Below, piece after piece: positions 16,162-24,528 of a DNA stretch of 64,000 nucleotides. Within the stretch, counting starts at the first letter, position 1. Each line of letters starts with the position of its first letter. The notes beneath the pieces are model-generated. The model did not search any database. It was not told where the DNA came from and saw only the letters and a program-made list of their open reading frames with translations. Origin of the DNA: Methylobacillus sp. MM3 (GTDB taxonomy: Bacteria > Pseudomonadota > Gammaproteobacteria > Burkholderiales > Methylophilaceae); NCBI RefSeq assembly GCF_001645185.1, contig NZ_LXTQ01000050.1, positions 205,233 through 269,232 on the forward strand. The letters run 5' to 3'. A program made the position numbers and the translations under genes.

Positions 16162-18135
16162 TTGCCTGCGCTTGCTGCGGATGGTCTCTTTGATCTGGGC
16201 ACGCTTAACGGCGGATCATATGCCATGCCTTGGGATATTAATGCGGCAGGGGATGTGGTGGTCGGGGAAGGGGATGATGGGGCTATAAGTAGTGCCCGTG
16301 CCTTCCGCTGGACCGAAGCTACCGGCATCGTCAGCTTGGGTGCGCTCAACGGCGGCATGGCTTCCGTTGCCTACAGCGTTAATGCCGCGGGTAACGTGGT
16401 AGTCGGAGCAGCGTTCGATGGCGCCGCAAGCAATGCCTCACGAGCGTACCGTTGGACGCAAGCCACCGGAATGATCAGCCTCGGCACGCTCAACGGTGGT
16501 CTCCAATCGAGTGCCTATGACGTTAACGATGCTGGCGACGTAGTCGTCGGAGCAGCGGACGATGGCGCCGCAAGCAATGCCCTGCGTGCTTTCCGTTGGA
16601 CACAAGCCACCGGAATGATCAGCCTCGGCATGCTCAATGGCGGCCAGTACTCTGCTGCTACAGGCATCAACGCTACCGGGGATGTAGTGGTAGGCGAGGC
16701 CGAGGATGGTACGGCAGGTAATGCCATCCGGGCATTTCGTTGGACACAGGCCACCGGAATGATCAACCTCGGTACGCTCAATGGCGGAGCCGGATCCAGA
16801 GCTCGTCGAACCAACGCAACTGGCGACGTAGTGATAGGCGCAGCCTATGATGGCGCTGCAGGTAATGCCATCCGGGCATTCCGTTGGACGCAATCCACCG
16901 GAATGATCAGCCTCGGTACGCTTCTTAATAGCGACACGGACTCCGCCGCTCTCGCCATCAACGCCGTCGGTGATGTCGTGGTGGGATGGTCAGGAGATGG
17001 TTCAAATATGGCTGCTTACCGATGGACCCAAACGACTGGCATGCAAAGCCTGGAGCAATGGTTGGCTTCCAATGGCGTCGATACTTCGTCCAGCCCGGCG
17101 GCTCTCGCAGCCACAGCAGTCAATGCGGACGGTAATGTGATAACCGGCCAGTTACAGAACAATCACCCCTTCATTGCCCGCGTAACGCCGGCAGGCAATG
17201 GTCTGATAGATATTGATGAATATTATCGCAGCCTCGCCGGCCAAGCGGGTCTCACCACCTACGCCATTCAGGATGCCGACCTCGTACTGAACGGCGCTCA
17301 CGGTAGCCCGATGCGCGGCCTGCTAGCGTCGGGCCAGCAGGCGTTCTGGGTGACAGGCGATTGGGCGCGCAGCGACCACGGCGAATTGAACGGACGCCTG
17401 GGCGCTGGCGAAATTGGCTATGGCCGTGGCCTTGGCGACCGTTTAATGCTCAAGTTCTCGCTGGGACGTAGCGATGGCCGGCAAGATACTTCATTCAACG
17501 GCGATACTCGCCTGGATGGCACCTATGTCGTGCCGGAATTGATTATGGCAGTTGCCGATACATCACTTCGCGCATCTATCAGCGGTTATTACAACAACGG
17601 CTCAGCCCGTATCGATCGCGGCTACTTTAATGCAGGGTCACCTACCACCTCTCGCGGCAATACGGATGTACGAACTGCTGCGTTGCGATTGCGTCTCGAT
17701 TGGCTTGATGCCGCCATACTGGGCAAAACTGCATTGACACCCTACGCCAGCGTGATTGGTTACCGCACGCAAATCGATGGCTATACAGAGTCCAGTGGCG
17801 GCTTTCCTGTGCGTTGGGATAGTAGGAGTGAGCGTTCGACACAAATGCGTCTGGGGTTGGATGTCGTAACACCGGTGAATGATCGCGTGACACTGCTCGG
17901 ACGTATCGAAGCCGTACATCGTTTCGAAAATCGGGGCGAAAATGCACGTGGAGAAATTCTCGACCTGAATGCATTCAGCATCGATGGCCTCGCATATCGA
18001 CAAGATTGGCTACGTGCCGCCGTGGGTGCAGAAAGCCGGCTTGGTCCGGGAATTGGCTCCATGATGCTGAATGCCACGACTGAAGGGGAAACACCAAGCT
18101 GGTGGTTGTTCGCCAGCTATCGTTGGGTATATTGA
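16162..18135 (+). CDS. HAF-repeat autotransporter-like outer-membrane protein; signal peptide out of frame
   Basis: 657 residues from a TTG at 16162. Residues about 5-290 consist of 48-residue repeats (core FRWTQATGMISLGTLNGG ... NATGDVVVGEAEDG), the HAF type of beta-propeller-like repeat. The C-terminal 280 residues form an autotransporter beta-barrel (QQAFWVTGDWARSDHGELNG, then alternating strands to a final WVY). In frame upstream lies AVILTAFSLPALAADG, a perfect signal-peptide core, but the frame meets TGA at 16105 before any start. The ATG at 16115 (MGVQLQSK) is one base out of frame. Export thus needs a frame correction, an assembly fix or an unseen start. Likely a surface adhesin. Confidence 0.8.
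   Translation: MPALAADGLFDLGTLNGGSYAMPWDINAAGDVVVGEGDDGAISSARAFRWTEATGIVSLGALNGGMASVAYSVNAAGNVVVGAAFDGAASNASRAYRWTQATGMISLGTLNGGLQSSAYDVNDAGDVVVGAADDGAASNALRAFRWTQATGMISLGMLNGGQYSAATGINATGDVVVGEAEDGTAGNAIRAFRWTQATGMINLGTLNGGAGSRARRTNATGDVVIGAAYDGAAGNAIRAFRWTQSTGMISLGTLLNSDTDSAALAINAVGDVVVGWSGDGSNMAAYRWTQTTGMQSLEQWLASNGVDTSSSPAALAATAVNADGNVITGQLQNNHPFIARVTPAGNGLIDIDEYYRSLAGQAGLTTYAIQDADLVLNGAHGSPMRGLLASGQQAFWVTGDWARSDHGELNGRLGAGEIGYGRGLGDRLMLKFSLGRSDGRQDTSFNGDTRLDGTYVVPELIMAVADTSLRASISGYYNNGSARIDRGYFNAGSPTTSRGNTDVRTAALRLRLDWLDAAILGKTALTPYASVIGYRTQIDGYTESSGGFPVRWDSRSERSTQMRLGLDVVTPVNDRVTLLGRIEAVHRFENRGENARGEILDLNAFSIDGLAYRQDWLRAAVGAESRLGPGIGSMMLNATTEGETPSWWLFASYRWVY
16171..17030 (+). repeat. 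144-bp tandem repeats in the HAF gene
   Basis: The Phe/Tyr-Arg-Trp-Thr codons occur at 16303, 16447, 16591, 16735 and 16879, exactly 144 bp apart, with long near-identical stretches between copies. About five and a half units are present. Confidence 0.92.
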
Positions 18136-18177
18136 AAGTGGGGTATTTTCATAACCACTTTGCCGCGAACCTATTGG

Positions 18178-18738
18178 CTAACGCGTACGGTAAACCCGGT
18201 AATCGGCGCTGCCATTTTCATCAATGTATTCCTGGCGCAGATCCCGGGTGCTATCGATGCGGTAATCCCTTCTGGAGTCAGGAGCGCTGAGTCGGTCCTT
18301 GAGGGAGGGCGTGCCATACATGCGCTCGGCAGGGCTACGCAAGCGTCCCCGGCTTTGATCGATACGGCGGCGTTCGCGCAGCGGGCTCGATAGATCATCC
18401 AGGCTGCGGCTGCGATTGCCTTCCAGATTCAGCCGGTCGCGGGATAATTGATTGAGTGTGCGGGCGTCGCCTTCTCGCGCGGTCTCGGGGTCGTACATTC
18501 CGCGGGTGGGGTCGCGCGGTTCCGGGGTCTTTCTTTGCGCTCTGGGTTCATCCGTTTCACGCTGGGAATCGGGCTCCTGCACTGCTCCCGCAGCACCGGG
18601 AATCACCGGAATGATGATGATTTCTTTCGAAGAGCCAGCCGCCGAACCAGCACCCGCCGTTTCCGCCGAGAGAGCCGGCATGCTTAAAAGGGCTGTCAGC
18701 GATAACAGCAATGTCGTCAAACGTATTCGTATCGTCAT
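18178..18738 (-). CDS. Exported Arg/Asp-rich protein of unknown function
   Basis: 186 residues from ATG 18738 (GGGAG 8 nt upstream). Signal peptide MTIRIRLTTLLLSLTALLSM, cleavage after LSA. The mature protein begins with a hydrophobic patch (SKEIIIIPVIPGAAGAVQEP) and then becomes highly charged and disordered (RETDEPRAQRKTPEPRDPTR, RDRLNLEGNRSRSLDDLSSP, RRDYRIDSTRDLRQEY). No known domain recognised. The pattern R-x-MY recurs (RGMYDPE, ERMYGTP), and the neighbouring 797-residue protein ends with NRMYRAPEKK, so the two may share a short interaction motif. It is transcribed in the same direction, 114 bp after that gene, and may be in its operon. Confidence 0.6.
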   Translation of the reverse strand: MTIRIRLTTLLLSLTALLSMPALSAETAGAGSAAGSSKEIIIIPVIPGAAGAVQEPDSQRETDEPRAQRKTPEPRDPTRGMYDPETAREGDARTLNQLSRDRLNLEGNRSRSLDDLSSPLRERRRIDQSRGRLRSPAERMYGTPSLKDRLSAPDSRRDYRIDSTRDLRQEYIDENGSADYRVYRTR

Positions 18739-18852
18739 GGGAATCTCCCGCAACAGGGCATCTACTACAAAGGTAAATGGAATAAACGGTAGGACAATGG
18801 CACGATAAAACCGTTGCCGAAAAGTTCATGTTCCCCTGCGGATGGCTTCCCC

Positions 18853-21246
18853 TCACCTCCCCGGCGCAGCCTGCTCTTTCGATTCCCGTTTTTTCTCCGG
18901 TGCGCGGTACATGCGGTTAGCCGGGTTTCCGGGCAAGTCGGGACGATCGGCCTGGCGTTCTTGCCGTACTTCTCCACCGGCGCGGCCGTTTTCCCGTTCG
19001 CTCCGTGCCGGCGCTGGAGAGAGCTCGCGACGTTCCGGCATCATTTCTCTTTGCGGCGACGGCGCTGTTTCGCGTTGGATTTCGCGCTCTCTGCCAGGCA
19101 CGGCGGAACGTTCTATTTGACGTTCTTGCCGCACTTCTCCGCCAGTTCGTCCGCTTTCCCGTTCAATCCGCGATGGCGCAGGGGAGAGTTCGCGACGCTC
19201 GGGCATCGCCTCTCTCGGCGGCGGTGCCATTTCGCGCTGGGATTCGCGTTCCCTGCCGGGCGCGGTACGTTGTTGTGGCATGGGTTGTTCCCGTTCCGGT
19301 GCTGCCCGCGAGCGGTCCATGCTTTCCGGACGGCTCCGCTCAGGCTCTCGTTGCATGGGCTGCTCACGTTCCGGCGCGGCGCGCCGCTCGATGCTTTCCG
19401 GGCGATCCCGCTCGGGTTCGCGCATCATGCGTTGCGGGGCTTCTTCGCGATCATGGCGCGGCATGGCTTCCGGCACGGCGACGCGGGGTTCTCTTGGTTC
19501 AGTTGCTCCGCGTTGCTGGCCGGGCGGCTGCCGGTTTTGCTCCGAGGCTGAAGGTTCCCGCGGCTCTTTCAAGGGCTTCATTTCGCGAGGAGCTTCTTCT
19601 CTCGGCGAACGGCTATCGAAAGCAGGCGGCGATTCGCGTCTTTCATTGAAGCGCGACGGGTCCGGCGGACGGGGACGCTCTTCGCCGGCACGTTCGCCGA
19701 ACTGCGGACGGCCGGGTTCCTTGACGGAACGCTTAGGCACGGTGATATAGCGCTCCTCTGGCCTTGCTTTCTGGGTTGGCTTCGCGCCGGCAACATCCGG
19801 TTTTACGATCCGGGTTTCCGCCTTGGGCGAGCTAGCCCCCCATGGCACCTTGTGTTCGCGCGGCTGACGGGTGGCGACGACGGGTTTGGTGAGTACGTTT
19901 TCCGGCGGGCGCACCTTGCCCGGCGAGCCAACCATTACGCTGGCCGACTCGGGCTTGATGGGCAGCGAGCCGCGCATCGGCGTGCGTTTCTCCGTTTGCA
20001 CGATGGGCGATGGCGCGGTTTGCACGTAGCCTTTGCCGAATTTTTCGCGCGGGACGGCGACGAGGGCATTATTGACGCGCGTGTTGACGTAAGTGATGTT
20101 GGTGACGTTAACGACGGTGGTGTTTTTGATGACCACGTTGTTGACCACGCGCGGCCCGCCCCAACCACCCCAGTACGGACGACCGACAAAGCGCGAGCGG
20201 CCCCACCAGGGCACGACCGGCTCGCCCCAACTCAGCGCGACCCAGCCTATCGACCCGCCGATGGAGATCGAAACGCCACTGCCGACGCCATAGAACGCGA
20301 CCAGCGCCGGGCAGTACACTGCACGCCGCACGACCGGCCCCGGCGCCCAGGCCCAGTAACCATCGATGTAAACCCACCGGCCGTAGTGATACGGCGCCCA
20401 GCCCCACGGCGCATCGTCCACCCACGTCCATTGATAATAAGGATCCCACACCCAGCGGCCGGTCGTGTAGGGCGCCCAGCCGTATCCCACGCCATCCGGC
20501 ACCCATACCGTGCCGTAGGTTCCTACGACGCGCCAGCGGCCGTGACGGTCGAGGTCCGCGGCCCCGGCGATCTCGGATGAGAGGTAGCGCTCACTCGCCA
20601 CATCGATCAGGTCTTCGGTGCGATCGTAATTCCAGCGATCCCAGCCGTCCAGCTCCGGTGCGACATAGGTTTCGGCGCGCGCGACCGTCGTGCCTTCAAC
20701 GACGATTTCTTCCGAAGGATAGATGCTCATCGGCTGTCCGCCGGCAGGCACCATGGTGGCTTGCCCGCCGCGCCGGGTAATGAAGTGCACGTCGCCATTG
20801 ACCTCCACGCGATAATAACCGGCGCGTTCGATCGTGAATACGGAGTTAGGGGTGTTCAACTCGATGGAATAACCTGATGGCAGCGAGCGCAAATCGAGCG
20901 ACACGCGGCCGGACGTCACCTTGATTTGCAGAAAATCGGCGGTCTGGTTGACGACACTGAGCTCGGTATCGTCGCTGGCGCGAATGAATGCCCGGCTGCT
21001 GAGCTGCAATTCCAGGCTGCCTTCGCCATCGACATACAACGCATCCCCGGCAGCGAGCGGCGTATTGAGCCGTGCGTCCGTCCAGTCTTCGGCACCGTAG
21101 CGCCAGAAGCCGATGTCGCCCTCGATATAGCTGAGCCGCAACGGGCTGATCGCGGCGGGGTCGTCGTCTTGCGCAAAAGCGGGCACTGCCGCCATCGCGA
21201 AGAACATGAAAAGGAAAGTGATAAATGAACGGGCATGGGAGAACAT
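18853..21246 (-). CDS. Exported FecR/DUF6600-like protein with long Arg/Pro/Glu-rich repeat tail
   Basis: 797 residues. ATG 21246 is preferred because AGGAG lies 8 nt upstream; for the ATG at 21252 it is only one base away. Signal peptide (FITFLFMFFAMAAVPAFA), then a FecR-like beta domain (residues about 30-190, YIEGDIGFWRYGAEDWTDAR, FIRASDDTELSVVNQTADFL), then a Trp/Tyr-rich DUF6600-type region (VGYGWAPYTTGRWVWDPYYQ, APWGWAPYHYGRWVYIDGYW). The last 330 residues are disordered and extremely rich in Arg, Glu and Pro, with two tandem copies of a roughly 54-residue unit (MPERRELSPAP ... GEVRQERQ). Periplasmic or surface role, perhaps in matrix or envelope contact; unproven. Confidence 0.75.
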   Translation of the reverse strand: MFSHARSFITFLFMFFAMAAVPAFAQDDDPAAISPLRLSYIEGDIGFWRYGAEDWTDARLNTPLAAGDALYVDGEGSLELQLSSRAFIRASDDTELSVVNQTADFLQIKVTSGRVSLDLRSLPSGYSIELNTPNSVFTIERAGYYRVEVNGDVHFITRRGGQATMVPAGGQPMSIYPSEEIVVEGTTVARAETYVAPELDGWDRWNYDRTEDLIDVASERYLSSEIAGAADLDRHGRWRVVGTYGTVWVPDGVGYGWAPYTTGRWVWDPYYQWTWVDDAPWGWAPYHYGRWVYIDGYWAWAPGPVVRRAVYCPALVAFYGVGSGVSISIGGSIGWVALSWGEPVVPWWGRSRFVGRPYWGGWGGPRVVNNVVIKNTTVVNVTNITYVNTRVNNALVAVPREKFGKGYVQTAPSPIVQTEKRTPMRGSLPIKPESASVMVGSPGKVRPPENVLTKPVVATRQPREHKVPWGASSPKAETRIVKPDVAGAKPTQKARPEERYITVPKRSVKEPGRPQFGERAGEERPRPPDPSRFNERRESPPAFDSRSPREEAPREMKPLKEPREPSASEQNRQPPGQQRGATEPREPRVAVPEAMPRHDREEAPQRMMREPERDRPESIERRAAPEREQPMQREPERSRPESMDRSRAAPEREQPMPQQRTAPGRERESQREMAPPPREAMPERRELSPAPSRIERESGRTGGEVRQERQIERSAVPGREREIQRETAPSPQREMMPERRELSPAPARSERENGRAGGEVRQERQADRPDLPGNPANRMYRAPEKKRESKEQAAPGR

Positions 21247-21434
21247 GAGCATGCTCCTGCAGCAGGATTAGGTATGAATCTAAAACGCTGCGGATGAGTA
21301 TTAGGTTTACGTAGGACACCAAAAAGCCCATTTAAGTTGTGCGGATACGTCGCGCCTCCTCTCTTTGAGCTCCGGATAAATGAGCGCCCCAAAAGCATCG
21401 CAGGAACTTTTCGAGTAAGCTTCAGGTTCTATGC

Positions 21435-22208
21435 ATGAACTCCCGCACAATTTCACACATGGCTTCTGATCTCGTCATCGAGGTTTCCAACCTCACCAAG
21501 ATTTTCGGCACTCTGACAGCCGTCGACGGTATCGATTTCGCCGTGCACCACGGCGTGACAACCGCGCTGCTGGGCGGCAATGGCGCGGGCAAGACAACGA
21601 CCATCGCCATGCTGCTCGGGTTGCTTTTACCCACTTCCGGCAGCATTCGCATTTTCGGCAAGGACATGCTGCACCATCGCTACAAGCTGCTGCACCGCAT
21701 GAATTTCTCGTCGCCTTATGTCGATCTGCCGCATCGACTCACCGTGCGGCAGAATCTCTCGGTCTATGCGCACCTTTACCGGTTGCGCGACGTCACCCGG
21801 CGCCTCCGCGAACTGGCCACGGAGCTCGACCTGACCGAGGTGATCGACCGCCCTTATGGCAAACTCTCCGCCGGCCAGAAAACCCGCGTCGCGCTGGCGA
21901 AATCCTTGCTCAATGCTCCGGAAATCCTGTTGCTGGACGAACCGACCGCATCGCTCGACCCCGACACTGCCGACTACGTGCGCGGCTATCTCGAAAACTA
22001 TCAACGCACCAGCGGCGCGACCATCCTGCTGGCATCGCACAACATGGCCGAAGTGGAGAGGCTGTGCTCGGATGTCGTCATGCTGAAGCGCGGCAAAGTC
22101 GTCGATAGCGGCGCGCCGAATGAATTGATCGCGCGCTACGGCCGTACCACACTGGAAGAGGTCTTCATCGACATCGCCCGCCGCCCATACCAGGAGGCCG
22201 TCGTATGA
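21435..22208 (+). CDS. ABC-2 exporter ATP-binding protein
   Basis: 257 residues (start ATG 21435; a second ATG gives MASDLVIEVSNLTK at 21459). Walker A GGNGAGKTTT, signature LSAGQKTRVALAKSLL, Walker B ILLLDEPTASLD and the switch His in LLASHNMAEVERL are all present. It energises the membrane protein encoded immediately downstream, with which it shares a 4-bp ATGA overlap. Belongs to the drug/polysaccharide ABC-2 group; the substrate is not evident. It is divergent from the FecR/DUF6600-like gene across a 190-bp gap. Confidence 0.92.
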   Translation: MNSRTISHMASDLVIEVSNLTKIFGTLTAVDGIDFAVHHGVTTALLGGNGAGKTTTIAMLLGLLLPTSGSIRIFGKDMLHHRYKLLHRMNFSSPYVDLPHRLTVRQNLSVYAHLYRLRDVTRRLRELATELDLTEVIDRPYGKLSAGQKTRVALAKSLLNAPEILLLDEPTASLDPDTADYVRGYLENYQRTSGATILLASHNMAEVERLCSDVVMLKRGKVVDSGAPNELIARYGRTTLEEVFIDIARRPYQEAVV

Positions 22209-23026
22209 GCGATATCACGCAACGGGATATCCCCCTCTCGCCGCGCCGCATCGGCGCGATGGTGCTGCGCCATGTTTACCTGCTCAGCGCCTCATGGCCG
22301 CGCGTACTGGAACTGATCTACTGGCCCACGGTGCAGATGGTGCTGTGGGGGTTCATTACCGTTTTTCTCGCACAAAACAGCAGTTACATCGCACAGGCGA
22401 CCGGCGTGCTGCTTTCCGCCGTGCTGCTGTGGGATGTGCTGTTTCGCGGCCAGCTCGGCATCGCGCTGGTGTTCATGGAAGAAATGTATTCGCGCAATCT
22501 CGGCCATCTGTTCGTCAGCCCGCTGCGGCCATATGAAATGGTCTGCTCGCTGCTGCTGATGAGCCTGCTGCGCACGCTGATCGGCGTCGGCGGCGCGGCG
22601 CTGGTGGCGATCCCTTTCTTCGATTACAACGTGTTCGACCTCGGTCTGCCCTTGATCGCCTTTTTCCTCAACCTGATCCTCATGAGCTGGGCCATCGGCT
22701 TGCTGGTCGCAGGAGTCGTCATGCGCTACGGCCTGGGCGCGGAAAGCATTGCCTGGGTGGCGATCTTTGCACTGCAACCCTTGAGCGGCGTGTACTACCC
22801 GATCAGCGTTCTGCCGGAATGGCTACAACCCCTCGCCTGGGCGCTGCCCTCAAGCCATGTGTTCGAGGGTTTGCGAGAGCTGCTGTTTCACCAGACGTTT
22901 AATGTCGGCATGCTGATTACCGCCGCGTGGATGAATATGTTCTACCTGGCCGGCGGCATCGCCGCTTTTCTGGCGTTTTTCCATGCGGCAAGGCAAAGAG
23001 GGCTGCTGCTGCACGTCGGGGAATAA
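22205..23026 (+). CDS. ABC-2 type transporter permease
   Basis: 273 residues with six membrane helices. The ABC-2 pattern is clear: EEMYSRNLGHLFVSPLRPYE, ALQPLSGVYYPISVLPEWLQ then PLAWALPSSHVFEGLRELL. Partner of the ATPase gene that overlaps it by four bases. Together they would export a lipid-linked, glycan or drug-like compound. A strong inverted repeat follows the stop codon and may end the transcript. Confidence 0.9.
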   Translation: MSDITQRDIPLSPRRIGAMVLRHVYLLSASWPRVLELIYWPTVQMVLWGFITVFLAQNSSYIAQATGVLLSAVLLWDVLFRGQLGIALVFMEEMYSRNLGHLFVSPLRPYEMVCSLLLMSLLRTLIGVGGAALVAIPFFDYNVFDLGLPLIAFFLNLILMSWAIGLLVAGVVMRYGLGAESIAWVAIFALQPLSGVYYPISVLPEWLQPLAWALPSSHVFEGLRELLFHQTFNVGMLITAAWMNMFYLAGGIAAFLAFFHAARQRGLLLHVGE

Positions 23027-23027
23027 T

Positions 23028-23101
23028 GTAGCGCAGGCGTCCTCGCCTGCAACAAACCAGGCATCATTTGATCGAAATGCAGGCGAGGACGCCTGCGCTA
23101 C
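23028..23101. repeat. Paired REP-like elements forming a 24-bp-arm perfect inverted repeat
   Basis: The sequence GTAGCGCAGGCGTCCTCGCC and following bases (23028-23051) is repeated exactly, inverted, at 23078-23101. Each arm is itself a short imperfect palindrome (GCAGGCG / CGCCTGC). Related single copies occur at 33206-33232 and 46118-46142. This is the layout of a bacterial interspersed mosaic element, possibly also acting as a terminator. Confidence 0.85.
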
Positions 23102-23119
23102 AAGAAAAGGAGACTGAAA

Positions 23120-23617
23120 ATGTTCAATCGCCGCTTGTTCCTGATTGCTCTTGTCACAGCCCTGTGCGCCACCAGCCCTGCCGTCGCCCAGGATATCCTG
23201 CAACAAAAAAACATCTCCCTCGCACTAGCTAGCGAAGCCGCCACCGCCGCGCTACAATTCTGTTCGGCCAAAGGATGGAAAGTTTCGGTCGCGGTCGTCG
23301 ACCGCGCCGGCCAGCTTAAAACCCAGCTCCGCGCCGACGGCGCCGGCCCACATACTCTCGACTCCAGCCGCCGCAAGGCCTACACCTCGGCCTCACTGCG
23401 CGAAGGCACCAGCAAGCTGCTCGAAATCGTCCAGAAAACCCCCGGCGCCGCCACCTTGCCGATGATCGACGGCTTGCTGATTCTGGGCGGCGGCCTGCCG
23501 ATCCGCGTGGGCGATGAAGTCATCGGCGCCATCGGTGTCGGCGGCGCACCCGGCGGACATCTGGACGACCAGTGTGCGGAAGCGGGGATTGCGAAAATCA
23601 GCGACCGGCTCCAGTGA
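23120..23617 (+). CDS. Exported HbpS/GlcG-family haem-binding-like protein
   Basis: 165 residues. Signal peptide MFNRRLFLIALVTALCATSP with cleavage after AVAQ. The GlcG/HbpS (DUF336) fold is indicated by NISLALASEAATAALQFCSA, KGWKVSVAVVDRAGQLKTQL and GGLPIRVGDEVIGAIGVGGA followed by GGHLDDQCAEAGI. Members bind haem or corrin-like cofactors, and some sense redox stress with two-component systems. The ATG at 23120 follows AAAAGGAGACTG. Role here unknown; periplasmic by its signal. Confidence 0.85.
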   Translation: MFNRRLFLIALVTALCATSPAVAQDILQQKNISLALASEAATAALQFCSAKGWKVSVAVVDRAGQLKTQLRADGAGPHTLDSSRRKAYTSASLREGTSKLLEIVQKTPGAATLPMIDGLLILGGGLPIRVGDEVIGAIGVGGAPGGHLDDQCAEAGIAKISDRLQ

Positions 23618-23718
23618 GCGGAAGCAGGAAATCACCCCAGTGAAGAGATATCCATGAGCAAGGCCCATCCAGCTTTTCTGCTCTGCTCCCAACCTATCAT
23701 TTCCATTGCGTGCTTTTC

Positions 23719-24504
23719 ATGAAATATTTCCTCACCGCTCTACTCATGTGGCTAACCCTGCACGCCCATGCCGCCAATTGGGAAGATAGTCCCGCCGTCG
23801 GTGAGCTTTTCAGGAACGCCGGGGTGACGGGCACCTTCGTGCTTTACGATGTCAGCCGCCAGAAGTTTATCGGCTACGATCCAGCGCGTGCCGAAACGCG
23901 GTTTATTCCGGCCTCCACCTTCAAGATTCCCAATTCGCTGATCGGCCTTGCAACGGGCGCGATTCAAAGTGTTGATGAGGTGTTGCCGTACGGTGGCAAG
24001 CCGCAGCGTTTCAAGTTTTGGGAAAAGGATATGAGTCTGCGCGATGCCATCAGGATTTCAAACGTGCCGATTTATCAGGAGCTTGCCCGGCGCATCGGGC
24101 TGGAGCGCATGCGCGAGAATGTCATCAAGCTGGATTACGGTAACCGGGAAATCGGCAATACGGTCGATAATTTCTGGCTGGTCGGCCCGCTCCGGATCAG
24201 TGCCATCGAGCAGACTGAATTCCTCGCCAAATTGGCGCAGGATGAATTGCCTTTTGCTGCGGATACCCAGAAAACCGTGCGCGAAATCGTGCGTATTGAG
24301 CAAGGCGGCAACTGGACGCTCTATGCCAAGACCGGATGGGGCGGCGATACCAGCCCGGAAATCGGCTGGTGGGTGGGTTGGGTGCAAAAGGAAGGGCGCG
24401 TTTACGCGTTTGCGTTGAATGTTGATGTTTATCAGGCATCCGACGCCGACAAGCGCCTACCCTTGGGCAAGGCCAGTCTCAAAGCATTGGGCGTATTGCC
24501 CTGA
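23719..24504 (+). CDS. Class D (OXA-type) beta-lactamase-like protein
   Basis: 261 residues from ATG 23719. Signal peptide MKYFLTALLMWLTLHAHA. All class D signatures are present in order: STFK with the acylated Ser and carbamylated Lys (FIPASTFKIPNSLIGL), SxV as SNV (RISNVPIYQELARRIG), YGN (LDYGNREIGN), the FWLVGPLRIS segment and KTGW (LYAKTGWGGDTS), with a WWVGW motif after it. It should hydrolyse some beta-lactams or bind them; the natural role in an environmental bacterium may be ancestral. No mobile-element sequence flanks it, so it is probably a resident chromosomal gene. Confidence 0.93.
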   Translation: MKYFLTALLMWLTLHAHAANWEDSPAVGELFRNAGVTGTFVLYDVSRQKFIGYDPARAETRFIPASTFKIPNSLIGLATGAIQSVDEVLPYGGKPQRFKFWEKDMSLRDAIRISNVPIYQELARRIGLERMRENVIKLDYGNREIGNTVDNFWLVGPLRISAIEQTEFLAKLAQDELPFAADTQKTVREIVRIEQGGNWTLYAKTGWGGDTSPEIGWWVGWVQKEGRVYAFALNVDVYQASDADKRLPLGKASLKALGVLP

Positions 24505-24528
24505 TGCCAGGCCAACCGCCGTTTATGA

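Noticed and set aside
16171..17030. Regular repeats that might suggest a CRISPR array
   Set aside because: The 144-bp units are in frame and code for HAF repeats; there are no short palindromic repeats with unique spacers.
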